Below, piece after piece: positions 1 through 10,386 of a stretch of DNA of 64,000 nt. The number at the start of each line of letters is the position of its first letter. The stretch's first letter is position 1. The position numbers and the translations under genes are program-made. The notes under the pieces are model-generated. The model was given only the letters and a program-made list of their open reading frames with translations. It searched no databases and was not told the DNA's origin. The stretch covers positions 219,275 through 283,274 of the forward strand of contig VXCM01000980.1 of NCBI GenBank assembly GCA_014773175.1. The letters run 5' to 3'. The DNA comes from Lucifuga dentata (taxonomy: Eukaryota; Chordata; Actinopteri; Ophidiiformes; Bythitidae).

Positions 1-1155
1 GTAGCCCATTTAGCTGCCAGCGCTAATCTCAGTTTAGCATTTCCACACAAAGGCCGTCTTTGTGGATATTCAAACAATGGCAGACTACTAGAAGCCTCAG
101 CTTAGCCCGGTTGTGAAAACACTGACATGCCGCCTTCTGTTTCAATCTTTCAGTTTGTCGATGTAAGCTGCAGCTCAAGCAGTCTGCACCGCCCTGTCCC
201 GCAGGCCTTCATCTTACAGCACGAGTACTGAGTCTGAAGTCTTCCTCAGTCCTTAATGACAGATGTCTACAGATGCAAATTAAACAAGCTTAAAAAGACC
301 AAAAGACAGTAAATGAGATCAAATCTGATACATAGAAGTAAGTTTTAAGATGTTTCAGCCACACTGAGTCAGTTTAGTCCTAAATGCAACAGCTTTATCG
401 CCTCCAGAATTTAAAATACGCAAAAAGTCCCTGAACGCACCCTTGACCGTTCTTGGCACTCATGAAAAACTTTGCAACTTTTGCTCTTCTAGTATAAACA
501 TGCTTAGCATTTCCACTGGGCCCTGATGAAATCCCTATTTGGTTTATCATTAAGGTCAGGCTTACTAATAAACTGTGCTAAATCATGTGCTTTCCATATG
601 CAATTTCTATTGAAGATGACAAATTAAAGCTGAAAGGTTTATAAAAGATTACAGCAAAACTGAACAAATCTGACCTTGTCAATAAAAACAACAAAATAAA
701 ACCAGTGCTTTATTATTTGTGCATTCTGATGTGATTCCTTGTTAATATTTCCAGGTCTGTTTTGTGTTTCCGTATTTACTTTGACTGTAAAAACAAGTTT
801 GGAGAAAAGTATGACAAAGACATAAAAATTTAACAGCTTAGTGGGAAAGTATGCACATAACATAGACCAAGCTGTGTGTTGACTCAAGGCTAAAACGTGT
901 TATCTTTTAATTTCGGTGTTTTGGGATCAAATCTGACGTGGAATTTATTTCACATCAGCTTCTCCTGTGGGTTTTCCTGCTGCTTTATTGTTTAGTGAAG
1001 TAGAGCAAGTCAGTTTGGCTCCATAAAATCCTCCTTTTGCTTTGGTGACTAATGCTGACTTATCAAAAATCAATGTGGGTATTCATGATTAAACAGGATG
1101 CCTTATGGAAATCAAGAATAATCAAGTTGTGGGTGAATTTTGAGATGATGTTATT
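1..1155. other. Upstream non-coding sequence, nothing recognised
   Basis: AT-rich sequence with stops in all frames apart from short random ORFs. I see no splice-bounded coding segment, RNA gene or clear transposon end here. Confidence 0.5.
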
Positions 1156-1224
1156 TACCGTATATACTCAACTATAAGCCGATCTAGTGTATAAGCAGAC
1201 CCCCGATTTTGACCTGCAAATTTA

Positions 1225-1667
1225 CCGTATACACTTGAGTATAAGCTGAGCTTTTTTTGTTTTTTTGGTTTTTTTTTTTACCAAATTTCACAATGCAAAT
1301 CAGGGGGTCGGCTTATAAAGTAATACAAATCAGATTCCAGAAAACGAAATTTCCAGGGGTGGAAATACTACCCATTACCACTACCCATTTTGTGGCAGCC
1401 AGTAAGCCATGATCCATCAGTTACGGTAATCAGCTGCTGAATAAATATCATGTTTACCGGTGCGTGGATTATTTTCATAAAACCACAGGAATACTATGAC
1501 AATACCCAGAAAAACAGGTAATTTGCTAAACAAATAAATTGATGGAACAACATCAGGGGGTCGGCTGATATGCGGATTTCTTTAAAAGTCTAAATTTGCA
1601 GCTCAAAATCGGGGGTCAGCTTATATTCGAGATCGGCTTATAGTTGAGTAGCTTATATACAGTATGG
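1225..1667. mobile_element. Family A element nested inside another family A element
   Basis: Inverted ends (CCGTATACACTTGAGTATAA on the left, a related TATATACAGTATGG end on the right) are flanked by TA at 1223-1224 and 1668-1669. The host sequence before it (GACCTGCAAATTTA) and after it (GATTTTTAAAGAAACCCGC) is continuous in the uninterrupted relative near 54755-54785. This identifies the insertion point and the duplicated TA. The insert lies in opposite orientation to its host. Confidence 0.75.
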
Positions 1668-1697
1668 TAGATTTTTAAAGAAACCCGCATATAAGCC

Positions 1698-1824
1698 GAC
1701 CCCTTGATGTTGTTCCATCAGTTTATTTGTTTAGCAAATTACCTGTTTTTCTGGGTATTGNGACCCCTTGATGTTGTTCCATCAGTTTATTTGTTTAGCA
1801 AATTACCTGTTTTTCTGGGTATTG
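1698..1824. repeat. 63-bp direct duplication around a single n (likely assembly join)
   Basis: Positions 1698-1760 and 1762-1824 are identical and separated by one n at 1761. The same pattern recurs around ten other n characters in the window, which points to an unmerged contig overlap. Confidence 0.85.
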
Positions 1825-2553
1825 TCAGTATTGTATATGTATTGTGTATTGTATATAGTATTCCTGTGATTTTGTGAAAATATTCCACATAGGCTACGGG
1901 TTGTGGCGGCTATTTTAAATCTTCACTACTTGAATGGGCTTCTCTTCCTGATTGCGCTCTTGTTCTTTTCATAACTTATTTTCAAGATCAAAATAACAAA
2001 ACATGACGTGAGCTGAGGTCATAAACTATACCGCTGCCCCGTTCATATAAACACTGATCAGCCTCCAGCTGAGCGTCTATAAATAGATCCTCAGCTTCAC
2101 GGAGCTGCGGTTGGCGAGGCGATCAGCTCTTCACGGAGCCAGCAATGATCAATCAGTTAAGATATATATATTCAAAAATAATAACTTATTTGATTTCACT
2201 TTTCCCAAATTAAATATTTTAGACATTTGATAATTAACCAAGAAATGCCTCTAACACCGGTACTGGTAAACCTGATATTTATTTCAGCAGCTGATTACCA
2301 TAACTGACGGATCATGGCTTACTGGCCGCCGCAAAATGTGCTGAATAAGCTGTTTAGTCAGGAAATACATCATTCTAAGGTATGATTTAAACTATTTTCT
2401 ATGGGTAGTGGTAATGGGTAGTATTTCCACCCCTGGAAATTTACTTCTCTGGGATCTGATTTGAATTACTCATGTATAAACCGACCTCCTGATTTGCGTT
2501 GTGAAATTTGGTTAAAAAAAAAAAAAACCACTTATATTCGAGTATATACAATA

Positions 2554-3729
2554 AGTATTGCTGAAGTATGAAGGTGGAACTCCTCACTGCTTTACCGTTT
2601 TTTTTTTGTTTTTGTTTTTTTACTCTTTCAGCAGCATTACCCTTATCCAGAATGAAGAAATGCTGCAGTACTCATTTTTAAATCAAGTAATTTGACTTTT
2701 ACCACTGAGCTGCATCATGTCCCCTTCTATGGAGGCTGCAGCTGGCTTATGACAAATTAAGTGTCAAACGTGTCCAAAAAATAGTGATAAATACCCATCA
2801 TGAGTTACTCAGAGCCTAAAGTGATATCTTCAAAATGCTTGAAAAAAAAAAAAGTNAATACCCATCATGAGTTACTCAGAGCCTAAAGTGATATCTTCAA
2901 AATGCTTGAAAAAAAAAAAAGTACATTGGTTGAAAATGATAAAAAATTGTTAAACCTCATTGGGACCAGGAAATGTTTTGGAATTCTGCTTTATAAATGG
3001 CTAAAGGGTTTAATTGATTATTAACCAACTAATCATTCAGCACTTGATAGTGTGAGATGTTTGGTAATGATGAAGTAAACCACAAGAAAGATAAGAGTTA
3101 ATCTATTTTAAACAAAAGGGCAAACATAGACAACGGTCGATTGTAAGGTATCAATAGTACACGAGTTTGGTGATGCTTTGTCCATACGCGGTTTGACCTC
3201 CATTAATACTGCAACAGAATACAGCTGAAAACAGAATCACATTATGCCAGTGAAATATCAGGATAACTAAATTGGTTTGGCATCTGATGTCTTTTCATGC
3301 CTATAAAGTCTGACATTTTAACAACGGCGGACACAGCAAGCTCAACAACCTTTTAGATTAGCATAAATCTTTAAGTGGAAGCTGTCACTCATTTGGTTTG
3401 ACTGGCAATACTGGTGATGAGAGGCAAAAGAAAAGTGGTTAGATAAGCCTTTTGTCTTTGTTAAATGCCCTGACCTTGGATTATTGAGCTTCTGTCAGCT
3501 GCAGCCTCCGCTCACCGTCGCTTATTTACCAGCTTTGTGCTGAGGAGACGGATGACACTTTTGAGGCCGTCGTTACAGACACTCATGATGGTCGTTAGGC
3601 CTGACCTCATCTGCTGCTTGGATGTAGACTGGAAGGTTTCTTTTAAATAAAAAGTTTGGTCTGATGTTATATGACATCTGCAACATCTGTACACTAATAG
3701 GAATATAAAGAGAAAATTCAGTCATGTTG
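2554..3729. other. Non-coding sequence with one assembly duplication
   Basis: A 66-bp segment (2790-2855) is repeated after the n at 2856 (2857-2922). The remainder is AT-rich single-copy-looking DNA with no coding signal. Confidence 0.5.
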
Positions 3730-3969
3730 GTGTACAGCAGGGTTCCCCAACTAGTTTTCCCCAAGGACCAAATTATTAATTATGTCAAGCAAAGCATGCA
3801 AAGCAAAGGGCCACTACNCCTTAATTTCCCACCCCCTGGACCTGACCCCAGTCTTTTTCTCTCATTTGGTAATAACAACGGTAAACAATTTTCTAATTTT
3901 TATTTATTTTTTAAACATAACCCTTTACAACCAGAGCGGTCCAGCACCAGGCCCAGCACTTCTGTTGTA

Positions 3970-4092
3970 GCATTTGCGGTGTTTTATAATCATCATTTCT
4001 TAATAAAATGGAGATATATGAATATCTATGNGCATTTGCGGTGTTTTATAATCATCATTTCTTAATAAAATGGAGATATATGAATATCTATG
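3970..4092. repeat. 61-bp direct duplication around n at 4031 (likely assembly join)
   Basis: 3970-4030 and 4032-4092 are identical with a single n between them. Confidence 0.85.
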
Positions 4093-4408
4093 GAAAGTTT
4101 CAATTCTCCTGAACAAAATGAGCCCAAGCATGACATTTTATGACCACCCAATGCCAAGATAAATTTAACTAAAGCACGAGATAGCCTCCGAGCTAAAACC
4201 TAGCTTCGTTGCTTCTCGAAAGATGTAACTTCCGAGGGCGGTCTAAATTTTATCTCTGTGATTCAATAGTAGACTAGCAGAGGATTTGATTGATGGGTCA
4301 GTGGTCCTATCAGCTTTTACGTAGCCATGGCAATAGGCGTGCATTCCATTCCCTGTGTGTAATATGTGTGTAATATTCCACTGACACACTGGAGACCGTG
4401 TTCTCATC

Positions 4409-4531
4409 CCTATGTAGTGTTCACGATGTTTTATAATCACCATTTCTCAATAAAATGGAGATATACAAANCCTATGTAGTGTTCACGATGTTTTATAATC
4501 ACCATTTCTCAATAAAATGGAGATATACAAA
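4409..4531. repeat. 61-bp direct duplication around n at 4470 (likely assembly join)
   Basis: 4409-4469 and 4471-4531 are identical with a single n between them. The unit is also partly similar to the 3970-4092 unit: both contain GTTTTATAATCA and AATAAAATGGAGATATA. Confidence 0.85.
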
Positions 4532-4549
4532 TATCTTTGGAAAGCTTAG

Positions 4550-4586
4550 ATCTATCAGGCCTAAGCTTAGCTTAGGCCTGATAGAT
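4550..4586. repeat. Perfect palindrome, 18-bp arms, 1-nt centre
   Basis: Arm ATCTATCAGGCCTAAGCT is followed by T and then its exact reverse complement. It lies near the right end of the hAT element and could form a long hairpin. Confidence 0.9.
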
Positions 4587-4644
4587 TGGACCCGCAGGCT
4601 GCATTTGGCCCATGGGCCGCCAGTTGGGGATACCTGGTGTACAG

Positions 4645-4650
4645 TAATTC

Positions 4651-4686
<36 letters not shown>

Positions 4687-5110
4687 TAGTAACAACACAG
4701 CTTCATCCTGAATAAGATAATTACAGAATCTTTGTGCTGTTATTTGGTTTTCAGCACCTGGCAAGCTGAGTAGTAGTAGTAGTAGTAGTAGTAGTTGTGG
4801 TACTGTAGGCATATTGACCATGTGGGGAAAGTCATTCCTTTTTTCTGAAGGTAAATATGAGTCATGTAATGATTGGAAAGCAGAGCTGCTGCAGTACGAC
4901 ACGGTGAATCCAGTCGGCAAGACATTGGTCTCTTCTTTTTTTTTTTTTTTTTTTTTTTTTGGTCTCTTGAGTCCATCCAGCATTATGTAACTGCTGATGA
5001 AGCTTTACGCATGTTTATTTCTTGTTTGGATTTTACCTTTTCAGGCTGTGCTGCTGCAGTATTTAATCTGTCTGATAATATTCCATTCTCTATGCTGATA
5101 AAGTGAAATG
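4645..5110. repeat. Low-complexity block
   Basis: Holds a poly-A run (about 4654-4682), a (TAG)n microsatellite (4771-4795) and a poly-T run (about 4937-4961). These runs create the lysine- and phenylalanine-rich ORFs seen on both strands, which are not genes. Confidence 0.8.
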
Positions 5111-5115
5111 TTTAA

Positions 5116-5560
5116 AGAGCCATAGGAGGGATTTTGCATGTTTGAGCCCAATAAATACAAACCACATACATTACTACTGCAGAGGTAAAAGTCAACTTGA
5201 AGAGATTTGAAAGGTGCTTCGGATAAATAATCCATCTCAGTCAGCCACACACTGTTATTATTAATCTATTTCTGTATTTTATTGTGAAAGGTACATAATT
5301 TAACCGAACCAACACGGAGCTACATGGAAGACAATATATGTATCTGCCAGGGAATATAGTCCCAGGAGAAAGCGACTTTTAGAGAAATTAGTTGAAATAC
5401 ATTGTGCCTTCTACAATCGTGCGTTAGTGTTAGCAGGTGAAACGTTGAATTTTAAGGTGTGTGTCACCTGAATATTTGATTTTGAAAGATTCGGGAATTT
5501 GGCAACACAATAACTTGAAAAGTCAAATAGATTGTTATGCTTTTGAAAGTGGTTGTCAGA
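5116..5560 (-). mobile_element. Family B element, degraded, reverse orientation
   Basis: Starts after TTAA (5112-5115) with a diverged family B end (GAGCCATAGGAGGGATTTTG). It then matches the internal family B sequence in reverse, including AGGGAATATAGTCCCAGGAG near 5350. The far end is eroded. Confidence 0.6.
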
Positions 5561-5564
5561 AACT

Positions 5565-7016
5565 TAACGGGTGCAGGTAGGTAGTATTTTATTTATTCAG
5601 TACGGCTTTAAAGTTAGTATGAATGCATTATAAGCATGAAAGCATGTCCTCTATATTAAAATCTGCACCGAAACACAACAGCAGACTGTCGGTTGGTGAT
5701 TGGTGTTCCTCTTAGCACATATTACTTTCAGTTGTGTTGGTTCTTTTTTGAGTTTGCCTCACAGAAAGACCTTTTTTTTTCTTTCCAATTACCTAGCTAA
5801 AAGCTATCAGGATCCTAGCAAGAGCAAACAAAGCTTCTATCAGTCAATCACCGGCGGTGGAGGCAGGTACTCGTGTGCCTTTAAAATTGAAAGCTTGTTA
5901 TTAAGTCTTTCCCTCAAAGCATTCTTCTACAGGAAAAACAGATCTTTCCTCAACCCTGTGATATTTTTCAAGCATGAAATACACTCGCTGATATATAGTT
6001 TGGTTGAAGCACTTTTGTTTTTTTATTGCTTAATGTGACAGATTGCCTTTGTGACAGTAACAGCATGTGAATCACACTTATTAAAAAAATACATGGATCT
6101 GGAAAAGTTGAAGTTTTGACGAGTTTCACAAGTTCACTGGCATCCAGTAATTTTAGCAAATGTAACCACATGCTTCCTGTATGTGTTTCTGCTGTTTTGC
6201 TGGGAAACATAATTCATTTCTTTGCCTGTGGGAGCTTACACAACTGGAGTGCAGTTTTGCATTTTTTTCCCAAATTGTTTGCATGATGTTTGCTTTAGCA
6301 TGCACCGTGGAAGCTAATCTCTTTGCCCCTGTATTCTTTGTCTGCAGAAGAAATACATTACATGGAGAAAATTCACTGATATAAAGCTAATGGACTTTAA
6401 ATTTGACCATGAGAAGGGAAAATGATTGGAAAGCTTCTTAAAGAACGGAAAATTTTACTTCAAATTCTCTTAGGAGCAGGAGCCTGAAGCAACAAAGAAC
6501 CTGAGTAATTCTCTCTCTAATGAAAACCTTAATGCTGATTTATCTGATCAAGAGCGTCTCAATAGCTTTCTGAGCTCTGCCTGAAGAATACTAATAAACC
6601 AGTCAACAAAAAATTGAGTTATTTTGAAAAAAGCTGANTGAGCTCTGCCTGAAGAATACTAATAAACCAGTCAACAAAAAATTGAGTTATTTTGAAAAAA
6701 GCTGAAAGGATTCATACTTTAAGAACAAAATCATTTGAAGCTTTAGAGTGTGGTGGTGATGATACATATAAACGAGGATTCCACCGATTTTACACAGCAA
6801 ATTCAGCTTATTTATCATGATATGAAAACAACGGTATAAGNGAGGATTCCACCGATTTTACACAGCAAATTCAGCTTATTTATCATGATATGAAAACAAC
6901 GGTATAAGCCTTTTGTGGCTGTAGAGGAAACTATAAAATGACCTTTATGACATCAGAAGGGTTACTTAGTGCTGAAAGCTGCCATGTTGAAAATTACAGC
7001 TACTCCTAGAATGGTG
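5565..7016. other. Non-coding sequence with two assembly duplications
   Basis: Contains 67-bp duplications 6571-6637/6639-6705 and 6774-6840/6842-6908, each split by one n. Otherwise AT-rich with no supported gene. The 112-residue ORF beginning near 5700 has no recognisable domain or splice context. Confidence 0.5.
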
Positions 7017-7019
7017 TTA

Positions 7020-7680
7020 TGCTGTGTTCCAGGAAAAGAAGGTCGGAACTTGGAATTTTCAAAAATTCCAAGATCTGACTTCCAAGCATTCCAGCACCCT
7101 CAACACAAGGTCGGATTGGCCATCAAGAGAGGCGGGACTTTTCCCAGTGGGCCACAGCCATTAGTGGGCCGACTGGTGGTCTTTGCAATGCACAATATAA
7201 TATTACTTAAAATGAACTTAAACTAAGAAAAGCTTGTTTTTACCTTTCATAATTTTCTTGGCACTTAGATGAAAAATGGATTGTAAAAAGAGAAAGGGTG
7301 GTGCTGAGAAACAGCAGACAATTATGGACTTGTACATTTACTGTACAAGTCCATATATGTATGGATTTATGTATGGATGTATTTGCTGAATGTCAATAAA
7401 TAATATAAGATAAATAAATTTAGTAATAAATACTAACTAAACTAAAGTAAAGTTAGATTATGGGACTGTTTGGTTGGATTGTGTTACAATGAAATTGATC
7501 ACAGTATTAAACATTTGTGAAGAGAACTTAATTGAAATTATTTGCACTTACCTATCAATGTCAAACAGTTATTATACACTATAGATAAATAACTTGGTGA
7601 TATATTTTTGCCTTTTTATTTCAATGTCATGCAAGAAAAATTACTTTATGCAGCTGTTGATTATTCATCTACACATTTGA
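7020..7680 (+). mobile_element. Family D (Harbinger-like) element with a nested hAT-like fragment
   Basis: The left end TGCTGTGTTCCAGGAAAAG follows TTA (7017-7019). Sequence from about 7420 to 7680 matches the family D copy at 34802-35369 (for example AAAGTTAGA and GACTGTTTGGTTG). Between them, about 7105-7320 is foreign. It has a GGCGGGACTTTTCCCAGTGG stretch and a short frame with K-K-R-K-G-G-A-E-K, both reminiscent of hAT-family elements. A hairpin (arms 7326-7336 and 7342-7352) follows. The right end is missing or eroded. Confidence 0.55.
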
Positions 7681-9860
7681 AGTGGATTGATGAAAAACTT
7701 TATCCTTAAACTTTACTCAAAATGCCCCTCAGAGTTAGATCAATCTTCCAAAAAAATTCTGAGAAAAACTGAAAAGCGTGGCATCATTTCTACCCAAAAT
7801 GGCTTTCAGATGGATGTCTGGTCAAAGCGTGGTGTCCAGATGGAATAAACTGCAAGAGAAAATGATACAGCATCACATGCAATCTGTTGTTTTCCATTGA
7901 GACCAGAATATTGACTGGATCCTATGCTAGCAATTAACTCCCAGATGGCTAAAACAAATTATTTAACAAAGTAAACCAGTTATTTCATGTAACAAATTTT
8001 TAACCATTGTTCTTGAAAGTGAAATCTACACCAAATGATGAAGCATTTTTTCAGAAGACAGTCTGTCCCCTTCATAAAACGAAAGAAAGAATGAAAGAAA
8101 TCATAAATAAGTATGCAAATCATTTGCTTTAGTAAAAGTAACAGTACCACAATGGGAAAATATTTAAATACAAAGTCATTCATTCATGTTTTTATACAGT
8201 AAGTAAAAGTAAAGCAGGAGTACTTAAGTATTAACAGGAAAAGTACTTTTAAGCTTGGAGTTTTATCTCCAATTTTGGGGATTTATACATATTCACAACA
8301 GGAAGTAAAGGAGGAAAGAAATAAGGACAGAAGGAAGGAAGAGAAAAATGCAGAAAAGAAAGCAAAGATAGATGATATTATAGGACTTTTCTCATGTTAA
8401 ATGAACATTATGAATTTGAAAAGTAACTGATAACTACAGGTATACTGTAAATGTGGTGTAATAAATACATTTTCCCTCTGAAATGTAGTAAAGTCAAATG
8501 GACTGGTAGTTGTCTTTTCACTGTTGCAGATGACACAGGTATTTGGTGTGTTCTATTTAAGGAAGCAGCCAACTTAAAGCATCTAATTGTTCTTTTTTCT
8601 CAAGACAGTGATGGACACTTTTACGAAATCTTCAGTTTATTGGCATTCTGACGCATAGATGTTAACCTTTATTTCACAAAACAGCAATAGACTGATGTTC
8701 TTCTTGAGAAAGCTGTTTTGTTTTGACCATTTTTTTTTACCCCAGAATTGAACTTTAGGAACTTGCAATCCAAGTAAAGACAATTTACCTGCTTAATTGA
8801 GCAGAATAATGGATTTCAGGTGTGCAAACACAATTACAAAGGCATCTATCATAACTAATTAGCATTTAAACATGATTAATTAAGGATGATATCACTAGAG
8901 TGATGGGTACCTAGGATTTGTAGTTTTATGTGAATAATCAGTCGTTTCCAGCAGTAATATCTATTTGCAACATTATTGGCTATATATTTAAATCAATTTA
9001 ATGCTGCCTTGGTGAATAAAATCATCAATTTCTATCTAAAAACATGAAAATTTCTGGTCGATTCTAAACATTTTTAATGCTAGTCTATTTTGTATTCAAA
9101 TGACACAAAATTCATTCTCATCAAACAAACTCTACTTTTCAAAGATGGCAGAAGGTCAAAGAGGGAAGAATCTGGAAGTTGTCCATTTACCAAAACAGCA
9201 TTAGCAGTAAAATATGCTGCTTTGAACTGAAATTGAATCAAAGTCTTCCTTTAGATTTAGAGGAAATCAAAAGAAGCTGCCAGCAGTTGAAGTGGCAACC
9301 TGCAGTCTATGTCTGCTTTTTAAAACAAGAACAAAGTGTCTCTGTGGTGTAGTTTCTCTAAAAGCTCTTAAACACTGCTCTCTGCTCCACACATTCAGTC
9401 CACTTCACACTCACTGCAATGATTTGTGACATACCCACACAAACTCACCGTGTGGGAGGGGACAGAATCGCATGGCAGATTGCTACGGTTGCTTAAGAGC
9501 CGTTTATTTGGCTGGACAGCGGCCGAGCGGCGGAGGAACAGCCCGTTCGGTTTCTGCAGCTCTGAATTAAAGCTGAAGTTCCAGTTTAGCACACAAACCC
9601 TTTTCTTACGAAGCTGATCGAGCAGCTCTGTAATTTATCACCCAGACTTAAACTTGTGCTTCGGATCCTTCTGGACAGGTGCAACCTCATGAAGGTCAAG
9701 GAGGCAAAAAGGCCTTTTGTTTCTGAGGACGAATTTCCTACTGACATGGTTTGCAGGTGGTGGAAAAATATAAATAAGTACATTTATGAATTGCTCCTAT
9801 TTTACTTTGATATTTCTATTTTAGGAGACTCCACATCGTTAATTTGACCACTTTAGTAGT
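7681..9860. other. Non-coding AT-rich sequence, nothing recognised
   Basis: No coding exon or clear repeat end was found. A small stretch near 8180-8250 resembles eroded hAT-like sequence (runs such as AAGTACTT), but I cannot delimit it. Confidence 0.4.
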
Positions 9861-9867
9861 TTAAACG

Positions 9868-10386
9868 AGAGATTTGATACAGATTTTCATGTAAAGATCT
9901 ATTTTTTTAAACCTTTGCAATGCTTTAAGATGCAGGGAAAAAAAACACAATAAAAAAAATACCCAAACCCAAAAACCTAAACATTTTATCCACTTCGATT
10001 CTCCCCTTACTGCAGCACCACCACTGTGTATACTGAATGAAAGCACGGCATTTTAGATGCTGTTTCGTTAAGAGTGTTAGAGCTTGCTTTGTTCTGATTG
10101 GCCAGCTGCATCAGGCCTGATGACTGAAAATACATGCTGGGCACTTGCTTGATAGCACTAAATGTCATGGGTTTGTCTAATCAGGTGTGTAGGCAGGTAA
10201 AATTTAATGTGTAGCATATTGACATAAACATGTAACGACCAATCAAAAGCTAAGTTTTCAGGGCAGTTTAGGACCTGTAGTTTGTTTTTCTGGATGCATT
10301 TCTATAAGCATAAACATAAAGCTTAGCAACTTTGATAATGTTCATCACTTACTCCTATATTACACTATAAAATGAGTGAAAATAAC
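9868..10386 (+). mobile_element. Family C interspersed repeat, copy 1
   Basis: Shares a chain of motifs with the copies at 39130-39570, 48825-49310 and (reversed) 34563-35600: TTTGCAATGCTTTAA, TTCTGATTGGCCAGCTGCA, GGGTTTGTCTAATCAGGTGT and TGGATGCATTTCTATAAGC. No coding frame. Superfamily not determined. Confidence 0.7.

Larger units (their letters stand above)
1158..2551. mobile_element. Family A DNA transposon (TA-flanked), outer copy
   Basis: The left end starts CCGTATATACTCAACTATAA just after TA (1156-1157). The right end, TTCGAGTATATACAA, is its inverted counterpart and is followed by TA (2552-2553). A related element lies at 54701-55651. TA flanks with inverted ends fit a Tc1/mariner-type non-autonomous element. 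The copy is interrupted by a second family member (1225-1667) and contains an assembly duplication (1698-1824). No transposase frame is visible. Its middle section (about 1830-2200) is not shared with the other copies and has a TATA-box-like stretch near 2089. Confidence 0.7.
3738..4636. mobile_element. hAT-type non-autonomous transposon with perfect 8-bp target duplication
   Basis: The left end CAGGGTTCCCCAACT and right end AGTTGGGGATACCTG are inverted repeats. They are flanked on both sides by the same 8 bases, GTGTACAG (3730-3737 and 4637-4644). An 8-bp duplication with CAGGG..CCCTG-like ends is typical of hAT/Charlie elements. The internal frames are broken, so it is non-autonomous. Two assembly duplications (3970-4092 and 4409-4531) inflate its length by about 124 bp. 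Confidence 0.88.

Noticed and set aside
4684..5106. Lysine- and phenylalanine-rich ORFs on both strands
   Set aside because: Created by poly-A/poly-T and TAG repeats.
5700..6038. 112-residue + strand ORF
   Set aside because: Low-complexity Ser/Phe/Leu composition typical of AT-rich DNA; no domain, splice context or start context.
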